From Bradyrhizobium sp. BR 10289 (GTDB taxonomy: Bacteria > Pseudomonadota > Alphaproteobacteria > Rhizobiales > Xanthobacteraceae): a DNA stretch of 64,000 nt. Positions 34,382-43,254 of this stretch are shown here, piece after piece. The translations under genes were made by a program, and so were the position numbers. The stretch covers positions 186,001 to 250,000 of the forward strand of contig NZ_JACOFR010000005.1 of assembly GCF_019455385.1 (NCBI RefSeq), in the 5' to 3' direction. Every line of letters begins with the position of its first letter. Position 1 is the stretch's first letter. The notes under the pieces were generated by a model. That model was not told the DNA's origin. It did not search any database and worked only from the letters and a program-made list of their open reading frames with translations.

Positions 34382-35593
34382 ATGAGCATTGAACAGGTCA
34401 ATAAATCAAGCGTGCTCATTGCCGGCGCCGGCATTGGCGGCTTGGCGATGGCGCTATCGCTGCTTCGTCGCGGCATCGATTGTGATGTATTTGAGCAAGC
34501 GTCCGAGTTGCGCGAGGTGGGAGCGGGTCTTTGGATCTCCATGAACGGCGTGCGCGTTCTTCGGGATCTCGGCCTCACCGAACAGGTCGAGCAGAACTGC
34601 ATCGCGGCCGAGCGACGCTCGATCCGGCTCTGGAACACCGGTGATAGGTGGCCCCTCTACAACCGCAGCTCCGACGCGGCGCGCAACCAGCCCTATTTGC
34701 TGCTGCGTGCTCACCTGCTCAAGATCCTCGTTGACGGCGTGCGCCAGTTGAAGCCGGGCGCCATTCATCTGAACGCCCACGTTGTCGGGTTCAGTCAAAA
34801 CGACGAAGGGGTTCGGGCCAAGCTTGCTGACGGCTCCGAAGTCGAAGGGCGCGCGCTGATCGGCGCTGACGGTGCTCATTCGAAGGTCCGTCTTGGCCTG
34901 ATCGGCAACATCGAGAGCCAGTACACGAAGGCCATCGCTTGGCGTGGCCTCGTGCCGGTCGACCGGCTTGCGCCGCATCAGCGCGAACCCGAGGTGGCAA
35001 CCTGGATCGGGCCCACCGCTCACGTCACCGCCTACCCGGTGCGCTGGCAGAACACGGTCATGATGACCTTTTCGGGCCAGGTCGACCATAACGACTGGCT
35101 GCTCGAATCCTGGTCGGAGAAGGGCTCGGTCGAGGAATGCCTAAAGGACTTCGAGGGCTGGCATCCGGACATCGTCGAGCTAGTCAAGAACGTCGATACC
35201 CTGAACAAGTGGGGCCTGTTCGTGCGGCCGTCGCTGGGTACGTGGTCGAAGGGACGCATCACCCTGCTCGGCGACGCCTGCCATTCGATGCTGCCGTACC
35301 TCGGGCAGGGTGTGAACATGGCCCTGGAGGATGCATCCGTCCTCGCCCGCTGCTTCGAGGAGAATCCCGATGACATCGCGGTGGCATTCAAGACGTATCA
35401 AGGCCTGCGGCTCGATCGCACCACCAAGGTCGTGAAGTCCGCGGCCGGCATGCTGCCGATCTTCCACAATCAGGCGCTGTGCAAGCCGGAAACGGCAGGT
35501 GCCTACATCAAGACCCAGTGGGCGCCGGAAGCGACGGCTGCGCGGTACGATTGGATCTACCAGTATGATGCGACCACCGTACCGCTTCACTGA
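34382..35593 (+). CDS. nicC: FAD-dependent aromatic monooxygenase, probable 6-hydroxynicotinate 3-monooxygenase (NicC-like)
   Basis: Class A flavin monooxygenase that would turn 6-hydroxynicotinate into 2,5-dihydroxypyridine by decarboxylative hydroxylation. The 403-residue protein has GAGIGGLAMALSLLRRG near residue 15, the DG motif GADGAHSKVR near residue 161 and the second FAD motif LLGDACHSMLPYLGQGVNMA near residue 300. The ATG at 34382 follows GGAGATG. The assignment comes mainly from neighbours; the alternative is a 5-hydroxypicolinate 2-monooxygenase of the HpaM type, which gives the same product. Confidence 0.8.
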   Translation: MSIEQVNKSSVLIAGAGIGGLAMALSLLRRGIDCDVFEQASELREVGAGLWISMNGVRVLRDLGLTEQVEQNCIAAERRSIRLWNTGDRWPLYNRSSDAARNQPYLLLRAHLLKILVDGVRQLKPGAIHLNAHVVGFSQNDEGVRAKLADGSEVEGRALIGADGAHSKVRLGLIGNIESQYTKAIAWRGLVPVDRLAPHQREPEVATWIGPTAHVTAYPVRWQNTVMMTFSGQVDHNDWLLESWSEKGSVEECLKDFEGWHPDIVELVKNVDTLNKWGLFVRPSLGTWSKGRITLLGDACHSMLPYLGQGVNMALEDASVLARCFEENPDDIAVAFKTYQGLRLDRTTKVVKSAAGMLPIFHNQALCKPETAGAYIKTQWAPEATAARYDWIYQYDATTVPLH

Positions 35594-35626
35594 CATGCTC
35601 ACGATTGTGACCGCTGGAGCGCAACG

Positions 35627-36343
35627 GTGACTGGCACCAAGCAACCCTGGGACGATGTGATACCGCTGGACGAGCGCGAGACCTATGCCCTCGCCGGGCT
35701 GGGTGGCGCGGCGGGATTCGGCAAACGACCGGCATTGCTGGTCATCGACGTTCAGTATCGCTCGGTCGGCAATCGGCCGATGCCAATCCGCGAAGCGATC
35801 AAGCAATACCCGACTAGCTGCGGCGAAGCCGGTTGGCACGCCATCGCACACATCGCCGAATTAGTGCGGTTGTTTCGCGAGAAGAAGTGGCCGGTGATTT
35901 TCGCGCATGTCGCACGGAAGGTGGGCCAGGACCAAGGCGCGTTCTCCTCGAAGATTCCGGGTATCATGCGGATCCCGCCTGAGGGCTATGACTTTGTCCG
36001 CGAGGTGGCTCCGGAGCCCGGCGAGTTGCTCCTGCCGAAGACTCAGGCAAGCGCGTTCTTTGGCACTCCGCTTGCGACGTATCTGATCGGTGCCGGCGTC
36101 GACTCGCTGGTGGTGACCGGCTGCACGACCAGCGGCTGCGTGCGGGCCTCGGTCGTGGATGCGTGCGCGCTGAACTTCAAATCAATTGTGCCGAGCGACG
36201 CCGTCTACGACCGCTCGCCCACGTCCCACGCCGTCAACCTGTTCGATATCGCCAGCAAATACGCGGACGTCATGCCGACGCAGGCCGCTATCGAGCGGCT
36301 TCACGCGCTGTCGGATAACCACACAGAGGATCAGAGAACGTGA
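35627..36343 (+). CDS. nicF: Isochorismatase-family maleamate amidohydrolase (NicF-like)
   Basis: Hydrolyses maleamate to maleate and ammonia. The 238-residue cysteine hydrolase has the triad Asp (LLVIDVQ, near residue 38), Lys (LPKTQASAFFG, near 137) and Cys (TTSGCVRAS, near 170). It starts at GTG 35627 with GGAG upstream; its stop overlaps the next gene by GTGA. Many isochorismatase-like amidases share these features, but the adjoining deformylase and dioxygenase genes make maleamate the likely substrate. Confidence 0.85.
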   Translation: MTGTKQPWDDVIPLDERETYALAGLGGAAGFGKRPALLVIDVQYRSVGNRPMPIREAIKQYPTSCGEAGWHAIAHIAELVRLFREKKWPVIFAHVARKVGQDQGAFSSKIPGIMRIPPEGYDFVREVAPEPGELLLPKTQASAFFGTPLATYLIGAGVDSLVVTGCTTSGCVRASVVDACALNFKSIVPSDAVYDRSPTSHAVNLFDIASKYADVMPTQAAIERLHALSDNHTEDQRT

Positions 36344-37230
36344 GCGGCGCCGCGACATTCGGATTGCTTTACGGCGCGCATGTGCGTGCCAACGGCATTC
36401 GGCAGCATTATCTGCGGTTCGGCGGGTCCGGGCCGGCGGTCATCATTGTCCCCGGCATCTCGACGACTGCGGCGCAATGGGCGTTCATCGCAGAACGCTT
36501 GTGCTCCGGACACGACGTTTTCGTGCTCGATGTCCGCGGTCGCGGCCTTTCCGAAAGCGGCCCGCATCTCGACTATTCGCTCGACGCATGCGCATCCGAC
36601 CTCATCGGGTTCGCTGAAGCGCTCGGAATAGGCCCTTACACGCTGCTGGGCCACTCGATGGGTGGCCGCATCGGAATCCGCGCCGGGCGTTGGCGGCCAT
36701 CGTCCATGGAGCAACTAATACTTGTCGACCCGCCGGTCTCCGGTCCTGGACGTCGCACCTATCCGATTCCGATCGAACCACTTCTCAAATTGCTTGAAAG
36801 CGCGAAGCGCGGAGAAGCCGACGCGGCGCTGCGAAGCCTCTCTGCTCCGCGGTGGCCCGAGCAACTCGTCCGCACCCGGGCCGAGTGGATGCATACCTGC
36901 GACGAGCGTGCGCTCATCGAGAGCCACAAGGGCTTTCATCACGATGACATTCATCGCGACCTCGCCCATCTCAGCGTTCCGACCGCATTGATCGTCGCTG
37001 GGCGGGGAGGGGTCATTCTGCCCGAAGATGAAGAAGAAATTCGCGGATTGCTGCCGTCAATCGCGATCAGGACGCTGCAAAGCGCCGGTCACCAAATGCA
37101 GATCGACGATACCGAGGGCTTCCTTTCGATCGTTGAAGAGCTTCTAGCGCGACCGCGCGATCGGTTCGACGGCCGCGTGTCTAGGTTCGGAAAAGAGGAG
37201 ATCAGTGAAGATGTCCCGACAAATCGTTGA
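36340..37230 (+). CDS. nicD: Alpha/beta hydrolase, probable N-formylmaleamate deformylase (NicD-like)
   Basis: Removes formate from N-formylmaleamate, the ring-opening product of 2,5-dihydroxypyridine. The 296-residue protein has the nucleophile elbow LLGHSMGGR near residue 107, a loop Asp after LILVDPP and a C-terminal His (SAGHQMQI). It is translated from a GTG overlapping the amidase stop and overlaps the dioxygenase start by about 20 bases. Length and triad order fit the NicD family. Confidence 0.85.
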   Translation: MSGAATFGLLYGAHVRANGIRQHYLRFGGSGPAVIIVPGISTTAAQWAFIAERLCSGHDVFVLDVRGRGLSESGPHLDYSLDACASDLIGFAEALGIGPYTLLGHSMGGRIGIRAGRWRPSSMEQLILVDPPVSGPGRRTYPIPIEPLLKLLESAKRGEADAALRSLSAPRWPEQLVRTRAEWMHTCDERALIESHKGFHHDDIHRDLAHLSVPTALIVAGRGGVILPEDEEEIRGLLPSIAIRTLQSAGHQMQIDDTEGFLSIVEELLARPRDRFDGRVSRFGKEEISEDVPTNR

Positions 37231-38263
37231 TGTTGAAATGCTCGAGCTCTTCAAGGCTGAGCTGGCACTCTGCAAGGTGAAGAAGGGCGAAGTCGTTGCG
37301 GTCCTGAGCGGCGGCGAGGATCAGCGGGAATACGCCCAGGCCTTCATGCTGGCCGCGCAGAGCCTGGGCGCAACGACGTTTCATCTCAACGTGCCCAAAT
37401 ACGGCCAGGGCAAGGTCGCGGGCTTGCAGGGCCGGCATGCGCTCACGGGCAACCAGCCGGCGGTCGATACGCTCAAGCGCGTGGATATGGTGATCGATCT
37501 CCTGGGGTTGCTGTTCTCTCGTGAGCAGCTCGAAATTCAGGACGCGGGCACGCGCATCTTGCGCGTGATGGAGCCATTCCACATCCTCAAGAAGATGTTC
37601 CCGACTGAAGATCTGCGTCGGCGAACGGAGCTCTCTCGAACCCTCCTGCAGTCGGCCCGCAAAATGCGGATCACGTCGCCGGGCGGAACGGACGTAACTT
37701 ATGGCCTGAAGCAATACCCTGTCATTTCCGAATACGGATACACGGATGAGCCCGGTCGCTGGGACCACTTCCCGTCAGGTTTCGCTTTTACTCAGGCGAC
37801 CGACGGCGAGGTCAACGGCACGGTGGTGCTGATGCCCGGTGACATCCTCTGCGCGTTCAAGCGTTACATCCAGTCGCCGGTCACGCTGACCATCAAGGAC
37901 GGCTATATCGTCGACCTCAAGGGCGAAGGCACCGACGCGCTGCTCATCAAGAATTATATCGACAGCTTCGGCGATCCGCGCGGCTGGGCGATCTCGCATA
38001 TCGGCTGGGGGTCGAACGAGCGTGCCGCCTGGCACCACATCGCGGCTTCCCAGGAGCTGTCGTCGGAGCACATCATGAATGCGCTCTCCTTCTACGGAAA
38101 CGTCCTGTTCTCGACGGGGCCGAACACGGAGCTCGGCGGCTCGAATGACACGCCGTGTCATTTGGATATCCCGCTTCGCGGCTGCAGCCTGTGGCTCGAC
38201 GATATCCACATACTCGACAAGGGCGAGTTTGCTTATCCGGAACTGAGGGCGTCAGGCCGCTAG
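37211..38263 (+). CDS. nicX: 2,5-dihydroxypyridine 5,6-dioxygenase (NicX)
   Basis: Iron(II) extradiol-type ring-cleaving enzyme that converts 2,5-dihydroxypyridine into N-formylmaleamate. The 350-residue protein shares several long blocks with Pseudomonas NicX, including YGYTDEPGRWDH, ISHIGWG, YGNVLFSTGPNTE and TPCHLDIPLR, whose His and Asp are iron ligands in the family. The ATG at 37211 is used; a GTG at 37205 with GAGGAG closer upstream is possible. This is the most diagnostic gene of the cluster and fixes the pathway as passing through 2,5-dihydroxypyridine. Confidence 0.93.
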   Translation: MSRQIVDVEMLELFKAELALCKVKKGEVVAVLSGGEDQREYAQAFMLAAQSLGATTFHLNVPKYGQGKVAGLQGRHALTGNQPAVDTLKRVDMVIDLLGLLFSREQLEIQDAGTRILRVMEPFHILKKMFPTEDLRRRTELSRTLLQSARKMRITSPGGTDVTYGLKQYPVISEYGYTDEPGRWDHFPSGFAFTQATDGEVNGTVVLMPGDILCAFKRYIQSPVTLTIKDGYIVDLKGEGTDALLIKNYIDSFGDPRGWAISHIGWGSNERAAWHHIAASQELSSEHIMNALSFYGNVLFSTGPNTELGGSNDTPCHLDIPLRGCSLWLDDIHILDKGEFAYPELRASGR

Positions 38264-38426
38264 GCTCTACGCATCAAGCACGCAACCCGGAGTCGCGATG
38301 CGACTCCGATTGATACCGGGGCCGCATTCACGACTCCCAACGACCGAAGTCGCATTCGGCTCTCAAAGGCGCGGCAAGCGTCGCGGCACTCTATCGATCT
38401 CAATCCTCCAACAGGAAACGCGTCAC

Positions 38427-39791
38427 ATGTCGGCAGCCATATCGAGTTCGGAAGACTACACGGCGGGGCAACGCTATTCGATTATGATCTCGGCGATGCT
38501 GGGCTACATACTCGATTTCTACGACGTTCTGATATTCCCGTTCCTCTTGCCTGCGATCCAGCGATCGATGTCGCTATCGCTGACCGAGGTCGGCTCCCTG
38601 CAAGCTCTCACTTTGTTCGGATCGGCCATTGGCGGAGCGCTGTTCGGCGTCATCGGTGATCGACTTGGCCGAAAGACCTCGCTTCAACTCACAATCGCAT
38701 TGTTTTCCATCGCCGCGATCATTTCGGCGTTCGCATGGAATTACTGGTCGCTTGCCGTGCTGCGGTTGATCACGGGCATCGGTCTTGGCGGCGAATATGG
38801 CGTTGGCATGGTGCTCTTCAACGAGGCCTGGAAAAAGGGCAGCCGAGGTTTGGGCGCGGCCGCGCTTCAAGGCTGTGCCGTGATCGCGTCGTCCACGGCT
38901 TCAATCGTTGGAATCTGGCTGATTGCGACGTTCAGCGACGAGTGGAGCTGGCGCATCGGCCTGCTGAGTGGCGGCGTGCCCATTCTGCTGATTATCTTCA
39001 TTCGTTTCTTCATGCCTGAATCCAAGATCTGGCTGGAGTATGAGGCGCAACGCAGGGCCGGTAAGGTCACGGCAGAAGCCCGCACACTTCCCCTGGCGGA
39101 AATTTTCCGCAACGGGCTGGCACGGCAGACCGTCACCGCCTTCGTATGGCTGATGAGCTACATGCTCTGCTACTACAGCGTCGTCTCCTTTATTCCGACG
39201 CTGCTGCTGCGGGACATGCATACGCCGGGCGATGTTGTTCGCACGACGGCCGTTCTGCTCTCCGTGGTCAGCGGCGTTTGCTACCTCGCGAACGGCTTTT
39301 TCAACGACAGGGCTGGCCGCCGCTTCGGAGCTCTCGTGCCCGCGCTGTTTTGGGTTGGGTCTCTGGTCGGTATGGCCGTCTGGGGCAGCCAGCTCTACGC
39401 CGGATCGAAGGCTGAATGGCCGATGTTCTGGCTCTACATCGGTTTCGGTATTGGCAACGTGGCCCTGGGTGTGACCGGCGTCTGGATCTCAGAGCTCTAT
39501 CCGGTCAACCTGCGTGCGACGGCGGTGTCGACGTTCTATATGGGAGGTCGCGGGCTCGGCAGCATAGCTCCTGTGATTGTTCCGCTTGCGGCTGCCCATT
39601 TCGGCGGAAGCTTGCTGAACGGAATGGTTGCGGTGGCCCTTCCGGCTGCAGCTATCTTCATTGTCGCGTCTCTTCTGCTTCCTGAGACACTCGGTCGAGA
39701 CTTGTCCGCGAAGGGGTTTAAAGTTGGCACGGAAGCGGAGGCAACGGTGAAGGCTGCTTCAGTGTCGAGCGTCGGGACGCTTAACCGGTGA
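38427..39791 (+). CDS. MFS transporter of the pyridine-carboxylate operon
   Basis: A 454-residue major facilitator of the metabolite:proton symporter type, with twelve hydrophobic segments, GDRLGRKTS in the first cytoplasmic loop (near residue 80) and GIGLGGEYGVG near residue 115. As the last gene of the operon it probably imports the pyridine carboxylate, as NicT does in Pseudomonas. The ATG at 38427 follows CAGGAAA; the upstream 43-codon extension is unlikely. It starts 163 bases after nicX, so a minor promoter of its own is possible. Confidence 0.88.
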   Translation: MSAAISSSEDYTAGQRYSIMISAMLGYILDFYDVLIFPFLLPAIQRSMSLSLTEVGSLQALTLFGSAIGGALFGVIGDRLGRKTSLQLTIALFSIAAIISAFAWNYWSLAVLRLITGIGLGGEYGVGMVLFNEAWKKGSRGLGAAALQGCAVIASSTASIVGIWLIATFSDEWSWRIGLLSGGVPILLIIFIRFFMPESKIWLEYEAQRRAGKVTAEARTLPLAEIFRNGLARQTVTAFVWLMSYMLCYYSVVSFIPTLLLRDMHTPGDVVRTTAVLLSVVSGVCYLANGFFNDRAGRRFGALVPALFWVGSLVGMAVWGSQLYAGSKAEWPMFWLYIGFGIGNVALGVTGVWISELYPVNLRATAVSTFYMGGRGLGSIAPVIVPLAAAHFGGSLLNGMVAVALPAAAIFIVASLLLPETLGRDLSAKGFKVGTEAEATVKAASVSSVGTLNR

Positions 39792-39802
39792 GATGAGGGC
39801 TG

Positions 39803-39823
39803 TCGACGAGCTCGTCTCGTCGA
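39803..39823 (+). terminator. Hairpin after the pyridine operon
   Basis: TCGACGAG (39803-39810) pairs with CTCGTCGA (39816-39823) around a 5-base loop, 11 bases after the transporter stop. No T-tract follows, so it is a candidate terminator or mRNA-stabilising end only. Confidence 0.45.
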
Positions 39824-39914
39824 TGCTTGCGCAGGAAATGGCCGGCAGCGGTCCCCTATCTTGGTTAAACGTGCCTACCAGACTCCCTGAAATCGACGTG
39901 AATGCAGTGTTGAC

Positions 39915-40127
39915 CTAGTTGGCATCGTGGTAAGCCGGCACAAACAGGGTGGTCGGATCAACTGTTAGACGAATGGCCGCACCCTTGCCGGGCCGAAATG
40001 ACAGGTAGCTGCGTACGTTAACGTGTTTGCGTTCAACCATGGCACCGTCTTGATCATTCGCAACTGCTTCATCGGTGATTTGGAAGGTCGAAATCTTCAT
40101 CGACACGCTGCGCTTTTTCGCGTCCAT
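39915..40127 (-). CDS. Possible small hypothetical protein
   Basis: A 70-residue reading frame in the 390-base gap between the transporter and a LysR gene. No family is recognised; it contains no membrane segment or metal motif. Neither possible start (40127 or 40100) has a convincing ribosome binding site. It may be a remnant or chance frame; the rest of the gap shows only the hairpin after the operon. Confidence 0.3.
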   Translation of the reverse strand: MDAKKRSVSMKISTFQITDEAVANDQDGAMVERKHVNVRSYLSFRPGKGAAIRLTVDPTTLFVPAYHDAN

Positions 40128-40184
40128 TCACCGTAATCAGTTGCATAACTCGCGATTTTTGGTCCCGTAACGTGCGGGCGAATC

Positions 40185-41075
40185 TCATGCGCTCAAGAAT
40201 GCCGCAAGTTCGTTTGGTGTTCCTTTCGGGAAAGACTGCTTCAGATAATCGAGAAATGCGGATACGCGTGCGCTAAGCAGCCGTCGTGATGGGTAGAGCG
40301 TCCACAGGTTGATGTCAGGTGCATCTACGTCACCCCAATGCTTTAGCTTTCCCGTCGAGAGATCATGGCTGACGAGGGAAATGGGAAGACGTGCGGCGCC
40401 TACTCCAGCGCGCACCGCGTCACGGACCATGATCAACGACGATAAACTGAGCACTGGCTCGATGGCGATCGACGATGAACCTTTTGATGTCTTGATCTTC
40501 CAAGTGGACCGATCACTCGTGGACCGAACGATAGCCCGAACCGTCGCGCCGTCTCGAGGTCTTGCCATCTTAGGACTGGCCACGACCACCAGCCGGTCCT
40601 GCAAGAAAGCGCGACCGACAAGGCTTTCGTCCGGGTCAGGGTTCACGCGGATCACGAGGTCGTAGCCTTCCTCGATCATGTCGACGGAGCGGTCCTCCGT
40701 CGTCACCTCCAGTCGAACGTCGGGATATTTTAGAGCAAAGCCGGCGGCGAGCTTGCCCATGGCCGTCTGCGAGAACAGCAGCGGAGCGCTGATCCTTAAC
40801 CTGCCCCGCGGACGCTCTCCACCCGAAGCTATGGCCGCTGCCGTCTCTTCCAACTCGGCCAACAAGACACCGGCGCGCTCATACAACGCCTTGCCTTCTT
40901 CGGTGAGCTTGAGCGTTCGCGCTCCTCTTTCGAAAAGACGCAGCTCGAGGCTCGCTTCGAGTTCGGCCACTCGCCGCGACAGCGTGGCCTTCGGGCGACC
41001 TGCGGCGCGGGAGGCCCGGCCGAAGCCGCCATGCCGCGCGACCAGGTTGAAGTCGGCCAAAGCCAGCAAATCCAT
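40185..41075 (-). CDS. LysR-family regulator divergent from the OYE-SDR operon
   Basis: A 296-residue LysR protein with helix-turn-helix (LVARHGGFGRASRAAGRPKA, then LSRRVAELEASLELRLFERG) and effector domain. AAGGTGG upstream supports the ATG at 41075 rather than a GTG at 41084. It is divergent from the Old Yellow Enzyme gene, the usual layout for a LysR and its target. A partial copy of the GAGACA-N3-TGTC motif lies just upstream at 41089-41103. Confidence 0.9.
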   Translation of the reverse strand: MDLLALADFNLVARHGGFGRASRAAGRPKATLSRRVAELEASLELRLFERGARTLKLTEEGKALYERAGVLLAELEETAAAIASGGERPRGRLRISAPLLFSQTAMGKLAAGFALKYPDVRLEVTTEDRSVDMIEEGYDLVIRVNPDPDESLVGRAFLQDRLVVVASPKMARPRDGATVRAIVRSTSDRSTWKIKTSKGSSSIAIEPVLSLSSLIMVRDAVRAGVGAARLPISLVSHDLSTGKLKHWGDVDAPDINLWTLYPSRRLLSARVSAFLDYLKQSFPKGTPNELAAFLSA

Positions 41076-41237
41076 GCGTTCCACCTTTGAGACACTCTGT
41101 CCAATTATAGCACCTATCAGTCGGAATGTGGATCACTAATATTGAACGCGAACGGAGCCAACACCGGCTCGATCCCGGCGTCACGGAGCAAATCGTATCG
41201 CCGGCCCGAACGATTTTTGCTTTTCAGGGAGATACAA

Positions 41238-42305
41238 ATGACCGAAGTCTGGACCCCAGTGACGGTAGGCAACATGCACCTGCCGCACCGCCTAGCAATG
41301 GCGCCGATGACCCGCAGCCGGGCGAAGCCCGACGGAACGCCGGGAGAATTGGCGCCCGAATACTACGCCCAGCGTGCGACAATGGGCCTTCTGATCTCGG
41401 AAGGCACCCAGCCCTCCGAGGACGGGCAGGGCTATTTGGCCACTCCGGGCTCCTACACCGACGCCCACGTCGCTGGATGGCGCAAGGTTGCGGATGCAGT
41501 TCACGCAGCGGGAGGACGCTTGTTCGTCCAACTGATGCACGTCGGCCGCATGTCGCATCCTGAGAACACGCCACATCACCGCCAGCCCGTCGCTCCTTCG
41601 GCGATCGCGCCCGGAGTCGACATGTTCACGTTGAAGGGCATGCAGCCGATCCCTCAGCCGCGCGAACTATCGACTGCCGAGGTGAAGAAGACCATCGCCG
41701 ACTTCGCCCTTGCCGCCAAACGTGCAGTCGAAGCGGGAGCCGACGGCGTCGAAGTACACGGCGCCAACGGATATCTGGTGCACCAATTCCTCGCGCCAAA
41801 TTCCAATCATCGCCCCGACGAGTACGGCGGCTCGATGCAAAATCGAGCACGGTTCGCGATCGAGGTGGTTCGTGCCATCGCCGATGCGATCGGACCCGAG
41901 AAGACGGCGATCCGCTTGTCGCCTGGCATTCCCGCCGGCGGCATCGCCGAAGGGACCGACAACGACGATCTGTATCGGTATCTGGCGGCGGAGTTCGACA
42001 AACTCGGGATTGCCTATCTGCATGTGCTCTACGTCCGTAGCGACTCTCTGATCAACGACATTCGCAAAGCATTCCGGAAGACGCTCATCATCAATCGCCC
42101 GGGACGTCAGCGTGAACAGGTCGGTTCGGACGTCGCCGCAGGCCTTGCCGACATCGAGTCGCTCGGCGTCATGGCGCTGGCCAACCCGGATCTCGTGCAT
42201 CGGCTCAAGACCGGCGCACCCTTCAACGAAGTGCGGCAAGCCCTGTTCTATGCCGGCGGCGGCGCCGAAGGATACACGGACTATCCCGTTCTAAATCCGA
42301 CGTGA
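41238..42305 (+). CDS. Old Yellow Enzyme family alkene reductase
   Basis: FMN- and NAD(P)H-dependent reductase of activated C=C bonds, also able to reduce nitro compounds in many relatives. The 355-residue TIM barrel has APMTRSRA near residue 22, FVQLMHVGRMSHP near residue 100, and EVHGANGYLVHQFLAPNSNH near residue 173 with the H-x2-N substrate pair. AGGGAGA precedes the ATG at 41238. It leads an operon with two short-chain dehydrogenases, suggesting stepwise reduction of an unsaturated carbonyl compound. Confidence 0.93.
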   Translation: MTEVWTPVTVGNMHLPHRLAMAPMTRSRAKPDGTPGELAPEYYAQRATMGLLISEGTQPSEDGQGYLATPGSYTDAHVAGWRKVADAVHAAGGRLFVQLMHVGRMSHPENTPHHRQPVAPSAIAPGVDMFTLKGMQPIPQPRELSTAEVKKTIADFALAAKRAVEAGADGVEVHGANGYLVHQFLAPNSNHRPDEYGGSMQNRARFAIEVVRAIADAIGPEKTAIRLSPGIPAGGIAEGTDNDDLYRYLAAEFDKLGIAYLHVLYVRSDSLINDIRKAFRKTLIINRPGRQREQVGSDVAAGLADIESLGVMALANPDLVHRLKTGAPFNEVRQALFYAGGGAEGYTDYPVLNPT

Positions 42306-42387
42306 CGGCACGGGAGAGGAGGGACGGCGACGTTCCTCCTCTCCGCCGAACACCTCTTTACAGCGCAAATGCGGAAAGGACCTCGAC

Positions 42388-43218
42388 ATGTCGGGCACAG
42401 TATTGATCACCGGTACCTCCAGCGGGCTCGGACTCGCGACTGCCAAGGTATTTCATGCGCGCGGTTGGAACGTCATCGCCACGATGCGCGCGCCTGAAGA
42501 CGGGAAGGAATTGGCGTCGCTTGAGCGCACGCTGGTGGCACGTCTTGACGTGCAGGATCCATCGTCTATCGCGGGAGCGGTCCGACAAGGTATCGATGAA
42601 TTCGGAAAGATCGACGTCCTCGTAAACAACGCCGGATATGGCGCCTACGGCCCCTTAGAAGCGACTCCGGCCGAGGAAATCCGGCGGCAGTTCGATGTGA
42701 ACGTATTCGGTCCGCTTTCGACGATCAAAGCTCTCTTGCCGCATTTTCGGGCGAACAGATCCGGCGTGATCGTGAACATATCGTCCATCGGAGGGCTGGT
42801 GGCATTTCCGCTCGGCTCGCTCTATCACGGAAGCAAATTCGCCATCGAGGGTCTCTCGGAAGCTCTTGCCTACGAACTGACGCCGATCGGAGTGCGAGTC
42901 AAACTCGTCGAGCCGGGCATGATCGCGACTGATTTCGGAGGCCGCTCGCTCGCCTTCAGCAACGATCGCTCCTTGGCGGAATATCAGCCGACCGTGCAGG
43001 CCGTCATGCAGGCTTTTGCGGCCGCGATCATCCAAGCGTCGAAGCCAGAAGCCATCGCCGAAGTTGTTTATGTAGCGGCGACTGATGATGGTCCAAAGGT
43101 CCGATTTGTGGCCGGCGAAGATGCGCAACGTTTAAGCGAAGGTCGCAGGACCACGGACGAGGCTGCGTTCATGGGGCAAATCAGGACGGCCTTCGGGCTC
43201 ACGTCTGACCTAACTTGA
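42388..43218 (+). CDS. Short-chain dehydrogenase/reductase
   Basis: A 276-residue classical SDR with TGTSSGLGLA near residue 8 (cofactor loop), NNAGYGAYGP near residue 80, catalytic Ser in VNISSIGG and Y-x3-K in YHGSKFAIEG near residue 146. The active-site set is complete. It lies 82 bases after the alkene reductase and 36 bases before another SDR, and is expected to reduce or oxidise a carbonyl/alcohol in the same small pathway. Confidence 0.92.
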   Translation: MSGTVLITGTSSGLGLATAKVFHARGWNVIATMRAPEDGKELASLERTLVARLDVQDPSSIAGAVRQGIDEFGKIDVLVNNAGYGAYGPLEATPAEEIRRQFDVNVFGPLSTIKALLPHFRANRSGVIVNISSIGGLVAFPLGSLYHGSKFAIEGLSEALAYELTPIGVRVKLVEPGMIATDFGGRSLAFSNDRSLAEYQPTVQAVMQAFAAAIIQASKPEAIAEVVYVAATDDGPKVRFVAGEDAQRLSEGRRTTDEAAFMGQIRTAFGLTSDLT

Positions 43219-43254
43219 ATTCAAGCACCTTGAACTAAAGACGAGGAACAGGAG

